A stretch of DNA of 64,000 nucleotides from Halorussus limi (GCF_023238205.1 NZ_CP096659.1:434001-498000); one strand, 5' to 3'; counted from the stretch's first letter, positions 1 to 9,139 are shown. Notes: a model not told the origin generated them from the sequence alone. A program made the numbers and translations.

Positions 1-532
1 AACCTACACCGGTCGGTGGTTCCAGTACTGCGGCGTCCAGAACGCGGAGGGGTTGATCCCGGACGCCGATCAGGACAACTACTTTCGGTCCAAGCCCGGT
101 CTCTACGACTGGCAGTCCGACCACGACCGAGGGCAGAAGCTCCACGTGGACGACTTCGACGACTACAAGACGTGGAGCAACGGCATCGGGTCTGCCGGCG
201 CCGGGAAGCCAGCCCAGACGACGTGGCGCTCGCAGTCCGACGGCGGCGACGTGACCGAGCTTCCGGTACAGGTGCTGCGCTCGCCGAAGGTTGCGGACCT
301 CCCCGCCGAGAGCGAGAACCCCGAGTTCCTCCGAGCGGCCACCGAGTCGAACTTCATCGCGTGGCTCGACAAGTGCACCCACTTCTGTTGCACGCCCGGA
401 TTCAACGCCTCGCAGGACGCCTCGAAGTTCGACGCGACCGACGCGGTGTACTGCCAATGTCACCAGTCAGTTTACGACCCGTTCGCGCCGGTCGAACTGT
501 CGTTCAACGCCTTCCCGCGGCCGGACGACTGA
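1..532 (+). CDS. Rieske 2Fe-2S protein, 3' part (5' end outside window)
   Basis: The reading frame is open from base 2 and runs to TGA at 530-532, giving 176 visible residues. Two Rieske boxes are seen: CTHFCC at visible residues 125-130 and CQCHQS at 151-156. They hold all four cluster ligands (C125, H127, C151, H154) and the two disulfide cysteines (C130, C153). The family transfers electrons from quinol in cytochrome bc-type complexes or acts in Rieske oxygenases. The canonical disulfide pair favours the respiratory type. The ORF ends soon after the cluster domain. The partner cytochrome b gene would lie upstream and is not visible. Confidence 0.85.
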   Translation, partial: TYTGRWFQYCGVQNAEGLIPDADQDNYFRSKPGLYDWQSDHDRGQKLHVDDFDDYKTWSNGIGSAGAGKPAQTTWRSQSDGGDVTELPVQVLRSPKVADLPAESENPEFLRAATESNFIAWLDKCTHFCCTPGFNASQDASKFDATDAVYCQCHQSVYDPFAPVELSFNAFPRPDD

Positions 533-702
533 CGCAGGGACGCGAGAACCCCGTCAACGAACGGTGGACCACGGCGTGACCCCTGTTTCCTTCATCAGAC
601 TCTGTCCACGCGACTGATGCCGAGAAGACGGTGAGGCTTATCGACGACTCACTACTGCTAATATGTAGGAAACGGTGGGAACGTGTCCCCGTAAAATTGG
701 AG

Positions 703-776
703 TGGGTTTGGGCAGATTTGAACTGCCGGCCTCCTCCATGTCAAGGAGGTGTCATAACCAACTAGACCACAAACCC
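703..776 (-). tRNA. tRNA-Val (GAC anticodon)
   Basis: On the minus strand a complete cloverleaf can be folded. The acceptor stem is GGGTTTG paired with CAAACCC (770-776 and 704-710) with discriminator A at 703. The anticodon stem CCTCC/GGAGG encloses the loop TTGACAT, giving anticodon GAC. The T-arm GGCAG TTCAAAT CTGCC is intact. No intron is present. CCA is not encoded. A TATA-like TTTATC (plus-strand view, about 812-817) lies roughly 40 bases upstream of the 5' end. Confidence 0.95.
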
Positions 777-981
777 ATTTCGGTGCGGTCTTCGTCGGAC
801 GCATTTCTTCGTTTATCGGGGATACAATTGAACCTTTCGGATTCGGTCGCAGTCACGCGGTTTCTCAAGCGGAGTCGGCCGAACGGTCTCCAGAAGCCAC
901 CAGCGAGACGGAGTCACGCGGAGGAAGCGACTGCTGACGGCCTGTGTCGCTCTCGTGGAAGAAAGATAGTACACTGCAGGA

Positions 982-1020
982 GGTGCCGTCGCCGACCCGG
1001 CACCCCGACACCTTTAAGTT
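982..1020 (+). promoter_or_regulatory. Putative trp operon promoter with upstream hairpin
   Basis: A TATA-like TTTAAG lies at 1013-1018, about 55 bases before the trpD ATG. Just upstream is a dyad, GGTGCCG (982-988) and CGGCACC (998-1004) with a 9-base loop. The dyad could bind a regulator or end transcription from upstream. Assignment is by pattern only. Confidence 0.4.
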
Positions 1021-1071
1021 GATGTACGATTGTGTTCATTGTAAGACGAAGAAGTACATTGGTGATTCCAA

Positions 1072-2076
1072 ATGCAGGACTACATCGAACGCGTCACCGA
1101 GGGCGAGAATCTGACGCTCGACGAAGCGCGAGAGGCGGCCACGGCCGTCTTCGAGGGGGCGACCGAGGCGCAAATCGGCGCGCTGCTCACGGCACTCCGG
1201 GCGAAGGGCGAGACCGAGACCGAAATCGCCGGGTTCGCGCAGGGGATGCGCGAGGCCGCGCGGACCATCGACCCCGACCGGTCGCCGCTCGTGGACACCT
1301 GCGGGACCGGCGGCGACGACTACGACACCATCAACGTCTCGACCACCAGCGCCATCGTCGCCAGCGGTGCGGGGGTCCCGGTCGCCAAGCACGGTAACTA
1401 CTCGGTCTCCTCGTCGTCGGGAAGCGCGGACGTGCTGGAGGTCGCGGGCGTCGAAATCGACGCCGAACCCCCGGCCGTCGAGCAGGCCATCGAGGACGAC
1501 GGTATCGGGTTCATGCTCGCGCCCGTCTTCCACCCCGCGATGAAGGCCGTCATCGGCCCCCGGAAGGAACTCGGCATGCGGACCGTGTTCAACGTCCTCG
1601 GTCCGCTGACGAACCCCGCCGGGGCCGACGCGCAGGTCGTCGGCGTCTACGACCCCGACCTCGTGCCGGTCCTCGCGCGCTCGCTCGCCAAGATGGATGT
1701 CGAGCGCGCGCTCGTCGTCCACGGCGCCGGCATGGACGAGATTGCAGTCCACGACGAGACCACCGCCGCGGAAGTCCGCGGCGACGAAATCGAGGAGTAC
1801 ACCGTCGCGCCCGACGACCTCGGTCTCGCACGCCACGACGTGAGCGCGGTCGCGGGCGGCACCCCCGAGGAGAACGCCGAAGACATGCGCGCCATCGTGG
1901 AGGGCGAGGTGACCGGCGCGAAGCGCGACATCATCCTCGCCAACGCCGGGGCCGCCCTCTACGTCGCGGGCGAGGCCGACTCGCTCGAAGACGGCGCCGA
2001 ACTCGCCGCGAAGGCCATCGACGACGGCGGGGCCGCAGACCGGTTCGAGCAACTACGGACCACCGTGAGAGCATGA
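1072..2076 (+). CDS. trpD: Anthranilate phosphoribosyltransferase
   Basis: The 334-residue protein transfers phosphoribose from PRPP to anthranilate, the second step of tryptophan synthesis. The family signatures are visible: CGTGGD around residues 77-82 (PRPP/Mg binding) and KHGNYSVSS at 106-114 (substrate binding). Length is normal for the family. It is the first gene of a four-gene run (trpD, trpF, trpE, trpG) in which every junction is an ATGA overlap, so the genes are almost certainly cotranscribed and translationally coupled. The start ATG is the only one that keeps the N-terminal helix typical of the family. Confidence 0.97.
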   Translation: MQDYIERVTEGENLTLDEAREAATAVFEGATEAQIGALLTALRAKGETETEIAGFAQGMREAARTIDPDRSPLVDTCGTGGDDYDTINVSTTSAIVASGAGVPVAKHGNYSVSSSSGSADVLEVAGVEIDAEPPAVEQAIEDDGIGFMLAPVFHPAMKAVIGPRKELGMRTVFNVLGPLTNPAGADAQVVGVYDPDLVPVLARSLAKMDVERALVVHGAGMDEIAVHDETTAAEVRGDEIEEYTVAPDDLGLARHDVSAVAGGTPEENAEDMRAIVEGEVTGAKRDIILANAGAALYVAGEADSLEDGAELAAKAIDDGGAADRFEQLRTTVRA

Positions 2077-2780
2077 CACGCGTGAAAATCTGCGGACTCA
2101 CGTCGACCGACGACCTCCGGGTCGCCGTCGAGGCGGGTGCCGACGCGGTCGGCCTGCTGGTGGACGTGCCCGTCGACTCCCCCCGGGAAATCGACCCGCA
2201 GCGCGCGGTCGAAATCGCCGAGGCCGCTCCGCCGTTCGTCACGACCGTCCTCGTCACGATGCCGGAGTCGCCCGACCGCGCGGTCGAACTCGCCCGCGCG
2301 GTCGAACCCGACGCGGTCCAAGTTCACGGCGAGATGGGCGTCGGCGACCTCGCGTATCTCACCGCCAGCGTCGAGGCGAAGGTCATCAAGGTGGTCGACG
2401 CCGGCGACCCCGACGAGGCGCGCCGCTACGACGAAGTCGCCGACGCGCTGCTGGTGGATTCGGTGGACGACGACGGCGCGGGCGGCACCGGCCAGACTCA
2501 CGACTGGGACCGGACCGCCGAGGTCGTCTCGACGCTCGACTCGCCGGTCGTCCTCGCCGGGGGACTCACCCCGACGAACGTCGCCGACGCGGTGCGGACG
2601 GTCGAACCGTTCGCCGTCGACGTGGCCAGCGGCGTCGACCGCGACGGAGTGGGCGACGAGACCGCCAGTGGCGAAACCGTCAGTGACGAGACGCCATCGG
2701 CCGACGGTCGGAAGGACCCGGACGCGGTCGCCGACTTCGTGGCGAACGCGAAACGAACCCACTCGGCACCGACGCCATGA
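2073..2780 (+). CDS. trpF: Phosphoribosylanthranilate isomerase
   Basis: This TIM-barrel enzyme converts phosphoribosylanthranilate to CdRP, the third step of tryptophan synthesis. The N-terminal VKICGLT (residues 4-10) holds the catalytic cysteine, and LAGGLTP near residue 165 is the phosphate loop. At 235 residues it is a little longer than usual. The extra length is an acidic, Ser/Thr-rich insert at about 190-213 before the last helix, which I take as a surface loop typical of halophiles. It overlaps trpD upstream and trpE downstream by four bases each. Confidence 0.96.
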   Translation: MTRVKICGLTSTDDLRVAVEAGADAVGLLVDVPVDSPREIDPQRAVEIAEAAPPFVTTVLVTMPESPDRAVELARAVEPDAVQVHGEMGVGDLAYLTASVEAKVIKVVDAGDPDEARRYDEVADALLVDSVDDDGAGGTGQTHDWDRTAEVVSTLDSPVVLAGGLTPTNVADAVRTVEPFAVDVASGVDRDGVGDETASGETVSDETPSADGRKDPDAVADFVANAKRTHSAPTP

Positions 2781-4423
2781 CGCTCGGGTCCGACGCCGCG
2801 ATGCCGGAACGGGAGCAGTTCGTGGCCCTCGCGGACCGCGACGACCCGACCGTGGTTCGCGCCGCCGTCGAACTCGGCGTTGATACCACACCGCTGTCTG
2901 CCTACGCGGCGCTGACCGGGCGCTCGACCGAGACCGACCCCTCGGAGTACGCCTTCCTGTTGGAGAGCGCCGAGAAGACCGCTTCCAGCGACCCCGACGG
3001 CGCGTTCTCGCCCGACACGTCGGGCGACCGCCACGCTCGCTACTCCTACGTCGGCTACGACCCCGACGCGGTCGTGACGGTCGACCCCGACGAAGTGGCG
3101 GTCGAGTCGCTCGGCGGCCGGGCCGCGAAGTACGTCTCGGCCGACCGCGAGGGCGACACGCTCGACGCCCTCCGAGACGCCATGCCCGACGTCGAACAGC
3201 GCGGGTTCCCGGACGAGGACCGCCAGCACTTCGAGGGCGGACTGGTCGGGTTTCTGGCCTACGACGCGGTGTACGACCTCTGGTTGGACGAGGTGGGAGT
3301 CGAGCGTCCCGACTCTCGGTTCCCCGACGCCCAGTTCGTCCTCAACACCAAGACCGTCGCGTTCGACCACCGCGCCGGGACGGTCTCGCTCGTGTTCACG
3401 CCGGTCGTCGGACCGGACGACGACGCCGGGGCGGTCTACGACGACCTCAAGGAGGAGGCCACCCGCGTGGCCGACCTGCTCGGCCGGGCCGTGTCCCCCG
3501 AGACCGGCGGTTTCGTCCGCGAGTCGGCGACGGCCGGGCCGCGCGACGAGTACGAGGAGGCGGTCCGAACCGCCAAGGAACACGTCCTCGACGGCGACAT
3601 CTATCAGGGCGTCATCTCCCGGACGCGCGAACTCCGGGGCGACGTGGACCCGCTGGGCTTCTACGCGGCGCTCCGGGACGTGAACCCGTCGCCGTACATG
3701 TATCTCCTCGGCTACGACGACCTGACCGTGGTCGGCGCGAGTCCCGAGACGCTGGTCTCGGTCCGCGGCCGCGAGGTGATGGCCAACCCCATCGCCGGGA
3801 CCTGCTCGCGGGGGTCGAGTCCGGTCGAGGACCGCCGCCTCGCGGGCGAGATGCTCGCCGACGGCAAGGAGCGGGCCGAACACACCATGCTGGTGGACCT
3901 CGCGCGCAACGACGTGCGCCGGGTCAGCGACCCCGGGAGCGTGCAGGTCGAGGAGTTCATGAACGTCCTCAAGTACAGCCACGTTCAGCACATCGAGAGC
4001 ACCGTGACCGGTCGACTCGCGGCGGACGCAGACCCCTTCGACGCGACCCGCGCGTCGTTCCCCGCCGGAACACTCTCGGGAGCGCCGAAGATTCGCGCGA
4101 TGGAGATAATCGACGACCTCGAACTCACGGCTCGCGGCCTCTACGGCGGCGGCGTCGGCTACTACTCGTGGTCGGGCGACGCGGACTTCGCCATCGTCAT
4201 CCGGACCGCGACGGTCGAATCCGGATCCGACGCCGGCGACGCGTCCGACCGAATCACGGTGCAGGCGGGCGCGGGCATCGTCGCGGACAGCGACCCCGCC
4301 GCCGAGTACGAGGAGACCGAGCAGAAGATGGACGGGGTGCTGACCGCGCTCGAACGCATCGAGTCGTCGGACGCGCCCGAGACCGATGACGCGGAGTCGA
4401 ACGCGCCGGAGGCGAGACGATGA
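2777..4423 (+). CDS. trpE: Anthranilate synthase component I
   Basis: This chorismate-utilising enzyme of 548 residues makes anthranilate with ammonia from the TrpG subunit. The C-terminal catalytic domain shows NPIAGT, LVDLARND, GTLSGAPKIRAMEI and GAGIVADSDP. The N-terminal domain contains LLES at residues 61-64, the tetrapeptide that in known TrpE proteins forms part of the tryptophan feedback site, so feedback inhibition is likely (inference). It overlaps trpF by four bases at its start and trpG by four bases at its end. An acidic tail follows the catalytic domain. Confidence 0.97.
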   Translation: MTLGSDAAMPEREQFVALADRDDPTVVRAAVELGVDTTPLSAYAALTGRSTETDPSEYAFLLESAEKTASSDPDGAFSPDTSGDRHARYSYVGYDPDAVVTVDPDEVAVESLGGRAAKYVSADREGDTLDALRDAMPDVEQRGFPDEDRQHFEGGLVGFLAYDAVYDLWLDEVGVERPDSRFPDAQFVLNTKTVAFDHRAGTVSLVFTPVVGPDDDAGAVYDDLKEEATRVADLLGRAVSPETGGFVRESATAGPRDEYEEAVRTAKEHVLDGDIYQGVISRTRELRGDVDPLGFYAALRDVNPSPYMYLLGYDDLTVVGASPETLVSVRGREVMANPIAGTCSRGSSPVEDRRLAGEMLADGKERAEHTMLVDLARNDVRRVSDPGSVQVEEFMNVLKYSHVQHIESTVTGRLAADADPFDATRASFPAGTLSGAPKIRAMEIIDDLELTARGLYGGGVGYYSWSGDADFAIVIRTATVESGSDAGDASDRITVQAGAGIVADSDPAAEYEETEQKMDGVLTALERIESSDAPETDDAESNAPEARR

Positions 4424-5040
4424 CAGCGAGCGCCGGGCCCGACCGCACGGCGACCCGCGACCTGCAGGTCCTCTTCGTGGACAACTTCGACTCGTTCACG
4501 TACAATCTCGTGGAGTACACGAGCCAGCACGCAGACACGGAGGTCGTCCGGAACACGGCCTCGCTCGCGGACGTGCGCGAGGCCGACCCCGACGCCGTCG
4601 TCGTCTCGCCGGGGCCGGGGCATCCGAAGAACGAGCGCGACGTGGGCGTCACGCTCGACGTGTTCCGCGAGGTCAGTCCCGCGGTGCCGACGCTCGGGGT
4701 CTGTCTCGGACTGGAAGCCGCAGTGTACGCCTACGGCGGGTCGGTCGGTCGCGCTCCCGAACCGATTCACGGGAAGGCGTTCCCGGTCTCTCACGACGAG
4801 CGCGGGGTGTACGCGGGGTTGGAGCAGGAGTTCCGCGCCGGGCGCTACCACTCGCTGGTGGCGACCGAGGTACCCGACTGCTTCGAGGTGACCGCGACCA
4901 CTGACCACGACGGGACGGAACTGGTGATGGGGGTGCGCCATCGGGAGCATCCCATCGAATGCGTCCAGTTCCACCCCGAGAGCGTGCTGACGGCGGTCGG
5001 CCACGACGTGATTCGGAACTTCCTCGACGGCGTCGCGTAG
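4420..5040 (+). CDS. trpG: Anthranilate synthase component II (glutamine amidotransferase)
   Basis: A class I glutamine amidotransferase of 206 residues that supplies ammonia to TrpE. The nucleophile is Cys95 in GVCLGLEA, and the His/Glu pair is in FHPES near residue 185. SPGPGHP at about 63-69 forms the oxyanion region. The residues after the nucleophile read LE where most TrpG and PabA proteins have HQ. The catalytic triad itself is intact. It is the last gene of the trp operon. The T-rich stretch at about 5209-5219, between this gene and the convergent small gene, may end transcription. Confidence 0.95.
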   Translation: MTASAGPDRTATRDLQVLFVDNFDSFTYNLVEYTSQHADTEVVRNTASLADVREADPDAVVVSPGPGHPKNERDVGVTLDVFREVSPAVPTLGVCLGLEAAVYAYGGSVGRAPEPIHGKAFPVSHDERGVYAGLEQEFRAGRYHSLVATEVPDCFEVTATTDHDGTELVMGVRHREHPIECVQFHPESVLTAVGHDVIRNFLDGVA

Positions 5041-5224
5041 CGCCGTCGCTGGCGGTTGGTCGCAGGCAGTTCGTCCTGGCGATTCGGCACAGCCTTCTCA
5101 GGGTAGTCGGACTGGCGGTCGTACGGTCATCGACACTGTTGACTGACTCGCCAACTCCCTCGATACGACCGCGCGGAGCGTCCGAGCGACCTTCGTCCCG
5201 GCTTCGGATTTAAGTTTTAGTGAG

Positions 5225-5407
5225 TTACAATAGGACCCCTGCTGTATAGAGTCCGCCGACGACCACGATGGCCACCAGCAGGAGTTTCCACGCGACGCTC
5301 AACAGGACGCGCCCGACGAGTACGATAGCGGCAAGCGCGACGAGGCCGACGAGTAGTTGTCCGAGCGGCGTCCCGAGCAGTCCGGCGGCGAGGAGTCCAG
5401 CGTCCAT
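5225..5407 (-). CDS. Small hydrophobic membrane protein, unknown function
   Basis: Sixty residues, nearly all hydrophobic, forming two predicted membrane segments (about residues 3-32 and 38-58) with few charges. No family recognised. A TATA-like element, GTTTAC on the minus strand near 5432-5437, sits about 28 bases before the ATG, which fits a leaderless haloarchaeal transcript and supports this as a real gene. It faces trpG convergently. Confidence 0.6.
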   Translation of the reverse strand: MDAGLLAAGLLGTPLGQLLVGLVALAAIVLVGRVLLSVAWKLLLVAIVVVGGLYTAGVLL

Positions 5408-5674
5408 GGTAAAATCAACGAGCGCACTTCACCGTAAACGTATCGCTCACTTAACACCCGACCATCCGCCGGAATCGCGTGATACCGGCGGTGTAAGGCG
5501 CAGTTACTCAAGTACTAGTTCGGTTCGCTGACTACTTTCACCGCGGTCTGCATACTCTTATTAGGGTCCGGACGCTACCATTGAGCGACCAGCCGAGAGC
5601 CGCGATTCCGTCTCGCTTGCGTCGGCGGGAAGACCCCTCGCGGCATCGTACAATTTGGAACAGAGGCATCGCAG
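5408..5674. other. Intergenic region between small membrane gene and nrdJ leader
   Basis: It holds the promoter of the minus-strand small gene at its left end. I find no convincing ORF or RNA in the rest. A short dyad, CGCCGG near 5468 and CCGGCG near 5485, is the only other structure seen. Confidence 0.5.
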
Positions 5675-5718
5675 TCCAAATAAACTTGAGTTAGTTAAAG
5701 AAATGCTTATTTGGGAGG
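5675..5718 (+). promoter_or_regulatory. Inverted repeat, TATA and Shine-Dalgarno upstream of nrdJ leader
   Basis: A perfect 8-base dyad, CCAAATAA (5676-5683) and TTATTTGG (5707-5714), is separated by 23 bases. The left arm can serve as a TATA-like box, which would put the start of transcription near 5705. The right arm runs into a strong Shine-Dalgarno, GGAGG at 5714-5718, seven bases before the leader ATG. It looks like an operator or RNA control site. No protein is known to me for it. Confidence 0.45.
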
Positions 5719-5725
5719 CCTCAGA

Positions 5726-5812
5726 ATGAAAGCGCCGTCACGAATGATACGAACTACGCCACTCGCAGGAGCGGGAATCGCCGGACAGAAGCCCGAGGTG
5801 ACCGACGCATGA
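5726..5812 (+). CDS. Putative 28-residue leader peptide before nrdJ
   Basis: This short ORF starts at ATG 5726, has a perfect GGAGG seven bases upstream, and ends with TGA that overlaps the nrdJ ATG (ATGA at 5809-5812). The product is basic at its start (MKAPSRMIRT) and has no known family. The nrdJ gene has its own good Shine-Dalgarno, GAGGTGA at 5795-5801, inside this ORF. The arrangement suggests translational coupling or a regulatory leader for the reductase. Real translation is inferred from the signals only. Confidence 0.45.
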   Translation: MKAPSRMIRTTPLAGAGIAGQKPEVTDA

Positions 5813-8800
5813 GCGGTGCGGGCGAACTGACGGCCGACGAACTCACGCTCCCCATCAAGCGAACCGAGGGCGAGACCCTCGAAGACCGACTCACTGACAA
5901 CGCATACCACAACATCCTCCCGGCGCGCTACCTCCGGAAGAACGCCGACGGGGACCTCATCGAGGAACAGGAGGACCTGTTCCCGCGCGTCGCCGAGAAC
6001 ATCGCGCTCGCCGAGGCCGTCTACGAGGCCGAGAAGCGCGACGAGGACGTGACGGTCACGCCCGACCAACTCAAGCCCGACCACCCCCGCCGCGACGAAC
6101 TCGCCGAGGAGGTCTTCGGTAAGGGCACCGCGGCCGACGACGACGCGGAGACGACCCTCTCGGTCTACAACGTCAACAAGTTCTCCTACGAGACGGTCGT
6201 CCCGGAACTCCCCGACGAAATCCGCGAACACGTCGAGGACGTTCGCGAGGAGTTCGAGACGCTGATGGAGGACCTCTCCTTTATGCCGAACTCGCCCACC
6301 CTGATGAACGCGGGCGACGAACTCCAGCAGCTCTCGGCCTGCTTCGTCGACTCTCCCGACGACGACATCACCAACATCCACCAGACCGCCAAGGAGGCCG
6401 CGGAGGTCTTCCAGAGCGGCGGCGGCATGGGCTACGCCTTCTGGCGGCTTCGCCCCTACGGCGACGCGGTGGGCAGCACGGGCGGCATCGCCTCCGGCCC
6501 CATCACGTTCATGCGGACCTACGACCAGATGTGCGAGACCATCGCGCAGGGCGGGGCCCGGCGCGGTGCCCAGATGGGCGTCATGCGCGTCTCCCACCCC
6601 GACGTCATCCAGTTCATTCACGCGAAGAACAAGGACGTGAGTCTCGCGCACAGCCTCCGACTGAACGACCCCGACGACTACACCCACAACTCGTTCAAGG
6701 ACGCCCTCGAGGAGGCCCGCGAACTCATCGACGACGAGGGACGCGTCCCGAAGCACCTCCGGAACGCCGCCGAGGGCCACCTCTCGAACTTCAACATCTC
6801 GGTGGGCATCACCGACGACTTCATGGAGGCGGTCCAGAACGGCGAGGAGTTCACCTTCACGAACCCCCGGACTGAGGAGCCCCACATCGCCACCGAACAC
6901 ACGAAGGAACTCTACGAGATGTTCGGTCTCGGCGAACACGTCGAGGTCGGCGAGGAACTCTCGGTTCCGGCCGAACTCGTCTGGGACCGCATCGTTGACG
7001 GCGCCCACGAGAACGGCGAACCCGGCGTCATCTACCTCGAACGAGTCAACAAGGAACACTCCTTCGACGTGGAGGAGCATCCCGACCACCGCATCCTCGC
7101 GACCAACCCGTGCGGCGAACAGCCGCTCGAAGAGTACGAGGCCTGTAACCTCGGTCACATCAACCTCTCGACGCTGGCCGACACCGACGCGCCCGACTGG
7201 CGGGTCTGGTACGACGACCACGGCGACGAGTACGACGACTTCGAGGAGGCCGTCGACGCCTTCCTCGCCGACGCGATGGCGTGGGACGAGTTCGACCACC
7301 GCATCGAGTACGGCACCCGCTTCCTCGAGAACGTCGTCACGATGTCGGACTTCCCGGTCGACAAGATAGAGCAGAAGGTCCGAGAGATGCGCAAAATCGG
7401 TCTCGGCGTCATGGGACTGGCCCAACTCTACATCCAGTTGGGCGTCGAGTACGGCAGCGAGGCCGGCAACGAAATCGCACGCCAGTTGATGCGGTACATC
7501 AACCACGAGAGCAAGTGGACCTCCCACGAACTCGCCGAGGAGCGAGGCTCCTTCGAGGAGTGGGACAACAGCAAGTACGCGAACCCGACCGAGTACCGCG
7601 AGTGGTTCGAGAAGCAGACCGGTCTCGACGCCGACGACTGGGAGGACGGCTTCGCGGTCCGGAACCACAACACGACCACCATCGCGCCGACCGGCACCAC
7701 CTCGATGGTCGGCAACACCACGGGCGGTTGCGAACCCATCTACAACGTCGCCTACTACAAGAACGTCTCCGACGACGTGCAGGGCGACGAGATGCTCGTG
7801 GAGTTCGACGACTACTTCCTCCGCATGCTGGAGGACAACGACATCGACGTGGACGCCGTCAAGCAGGAGGCCCAAGAGCAGATGGCCGAAAACGAGTTCG
7901 ACGGCGTCGAGGGTCTGGAGACGGTCCCGGACGCCATCGGCGAACTGTTCGTCGTGACCTCCGACCTCTCGGGCAAGGAACACGCCGCGGTCCAGTGCGC
8001 CTGTCAGGAGGGCGTCGACTCCGCCATCTCGAAGACCTGCAACTTCCCCAACGACGCCAGCAAGGAGGACATGCAGGAAGTCTACGAGTACATCTACGAG
8101 AACGGCGGTAAGGGCGTGACCGTCTACCGCGACGGCACCCGCTCGAAGCAGGTCCTCACGACCCGCGCGGACAACAAGGAGTTCGCCGACGAGAGCGAGG
8201 CCGCCGAGCAGTTGGTCGAACAGATTCAGGAGGTCTTCGGCGGCATCGACGGCTTCCTCGACAACGGGGACGTGCAGGCCGCGCTCGACCGCGAAGTCGA
8301 GTCCATCCTCGAAGTCGCCGACGGCGAGGACGCCGAGGGGCCGTACGCCAGCAAGCGACCCCGACCCGACGTGCTCCACGGCATCACCCAGCGCATCGAC
8401 ACCGGGTACGGTAAGCTCTACGTCAACATCAACGAGGACGACGAAGGCCGACCCTTCGAGTTGTTCGCCAACATCGGCAACTCCGGCGGCTTCACCGCCT
8501 CCTTCACCGAGGCGCTGGCCAAGACCATCTCGACCGCGCTCCGCTCGGGCGTGGACCCCGAGGAAATCGCCGACGAACTGCGGGGCATCCGGAGTCCGAA
8601 GGTCGCGTGGGACAAGGGCGAGCAGATAAACTCCATCCCGGACGCCATCGGGACTGCGCTGCGCCGGTATCTCGACGGCGAAGTCGAGAAGGCCTACCCC
8701 CAGCAGAAGAACCTCACCGAGGTCGAGGACGAGGTCGGCGGGACCGAAGCCAGCACGCAGACCGACGCCGGCACCGAGACCGACGGCGGTTCGCGGGCGT

Positions 8801-8970
8801 CGTCGGACCTGGCGTCCAGTGGGAACGGACCCGCCTCAGACAAGGAGGCCGACCAGCAGGACATCATCGCCTCGGGCGAGAGCCCCGAGTGTCCTGACTG
8901 CGGGTCGCTCTCGCTGTACTACTCTGAAGGCTGCAAGACCTGCGAGTCCTGTGGCTGGAGCGAGTGCTGA
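5809..8970 (+). CDS. nrdJ: Adenosylcobalamin-dependent (class II) ribonucleoside-diphosphate reductase
   Basis: A 1053-residue enzyme that reduces ribonucleotides to deoxyribonucleotides using coenzyme B12. Active-site residues are visible: NPCGEQ at 433-438 (N433, C435, E437) and the first redox cysteine C178 in LSACF. GTTSMVGNTTGG near 630 is the phosphate loop region. An acidic linker at about 975-1020 leads to a C-terminal cysteine cluster (CPDCG, CKTCESCG and final C1053) that re-reduces the active site or binds zinc. Length and layout match haloarchaeal class II enzymes. The start is fixed by the Shine-Dalgarno GAGGTGA seven bases before ATG. Confidence 0.95.
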   Translation: MSGAGELTADELTLPIKRTEGETLEDRLTDNAYHNILPARYLRKNADGDLIEEQEDLFPRVAENIALAEAVYEAEKRDEDVTVTPDQLKPDHPRRDELAEEVFGKGTAADDDAETTLSVYNVNKFSYETVVPELPDEIREHVEDVREEFETLMEDLSFMPNSPTLMNAGDELQQLSACFVDSPDDDITNIHQTAKEAAEVFQSGGGMGYAFWRLRPYGDAVGSTGGIASGPITFMRTYDQMCETIAQGGARRGAQMGVMRVSHPDVIQFIHAKNKDVSLAHSLRLNDPDDYTHNSFKDALEEARELIDDEGRVPKHLRNAAEGHLSNFNISVGITDDFMEAVQNGEEFTFTNPRTEEPHIATEHTKELYEMFGLGEHVEVGEELSVPAELVWDRIVDGAHENGEPGVIYLERVNKEHSFDVEEHPDHRILATNPCGEQPLEEYEACNLGHINLSTLADTDAPDWRVWYDDHGDEYDDFEEAVDAFLADAMAWDEFDHRIEYGTRFLENVVTMSDFPVDKIEQKVREMRKIGLGVMGLAQLYIQLGVEYGSEAGNEIARQLMRYINHESKWTSHELAEERGSFEEWDNSKYANPTEYREWFEKQTGLDADDWEDGFAVRNHNTTTIAPTGTTSMVGNTTGGCEPIYNVAYYKNVSDDVQGDEMLVEFDDYFLRMLEDNDIDVDAVKQEAQEQMAENEFDGVEGLETVPDAIGELFVVTSDLSGKEHAAVQCACQEGVDSAISKTCNFPNDASKEDMQEVYEYIYENGGKGVTVYRDGTRSKQVLTTRADNKEFADESEAAEQLVEQIQEVFGGIDGFLDNGDVQAALDREVESILEVADGEDAEGPYASKRPRPDVLHGITQRIDTGYGKLYVNINEDDEGRPFELFANIGNSGGFTASFTEALAKTISTALRSGVDPEEIADELRGIRSPKVAWDKGEQINSIPDAIGTALRRYLDGEVEKAYPQQKNLTEVEDEVGGTEASTQTDAGTETDGGSRASSDLASSGNGPASDKEADQQDIIASGESPECPDCGSLSLYYSEGCKTCESCGWSEC

Positions 8971-8990
8971 CTCCGACGTAGTTCGGCACT

Positions 8991-9006
8991 GACGGCTTCT
9001 TTTTTC
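8991..9006 (+). terminator. T-run after nrdJ
   Basis: A run of six T (9000-9005) begins about 30 bases after the nrdJ stop, following GACGGCTTC. Haloarchaeal transcripts often end at such T tracts. No strong hairpin precedes it. Confidence 0.45.
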
Positions 9007-9139
9007 GACCGGTAGCCAGAGAGGTTACGTGAATCGATAGCATACCCTTCCCGGCCATGGGTTCGATTCACTCGGTCGGGAGGAACGGCGCGACGGTTCG
9101 CGAGAGAACGGCCGAGCGAGTCGTCTGGGAGGGACACCG

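Noticed and set aside
5723-5808. Resemblance to the 3' half of a cobalamin riboswitch before the B12-dependent reductase (GCCACT and GGGAA blocks)
   Set aside because: The 5' half and a good B12 box are not found, and the same bases read as a leader ORF. The resemblance is too weak to call.
5707-8379. Very long minus-strand ORF (890 codons) opposite nrdJ
   Set aside because: It is a mirror of the high-GC nrdJ coding strand, with no family and Val/Leu/Arg-rich composition. Long shadow ORFs of this kind occur opposite most genes here.
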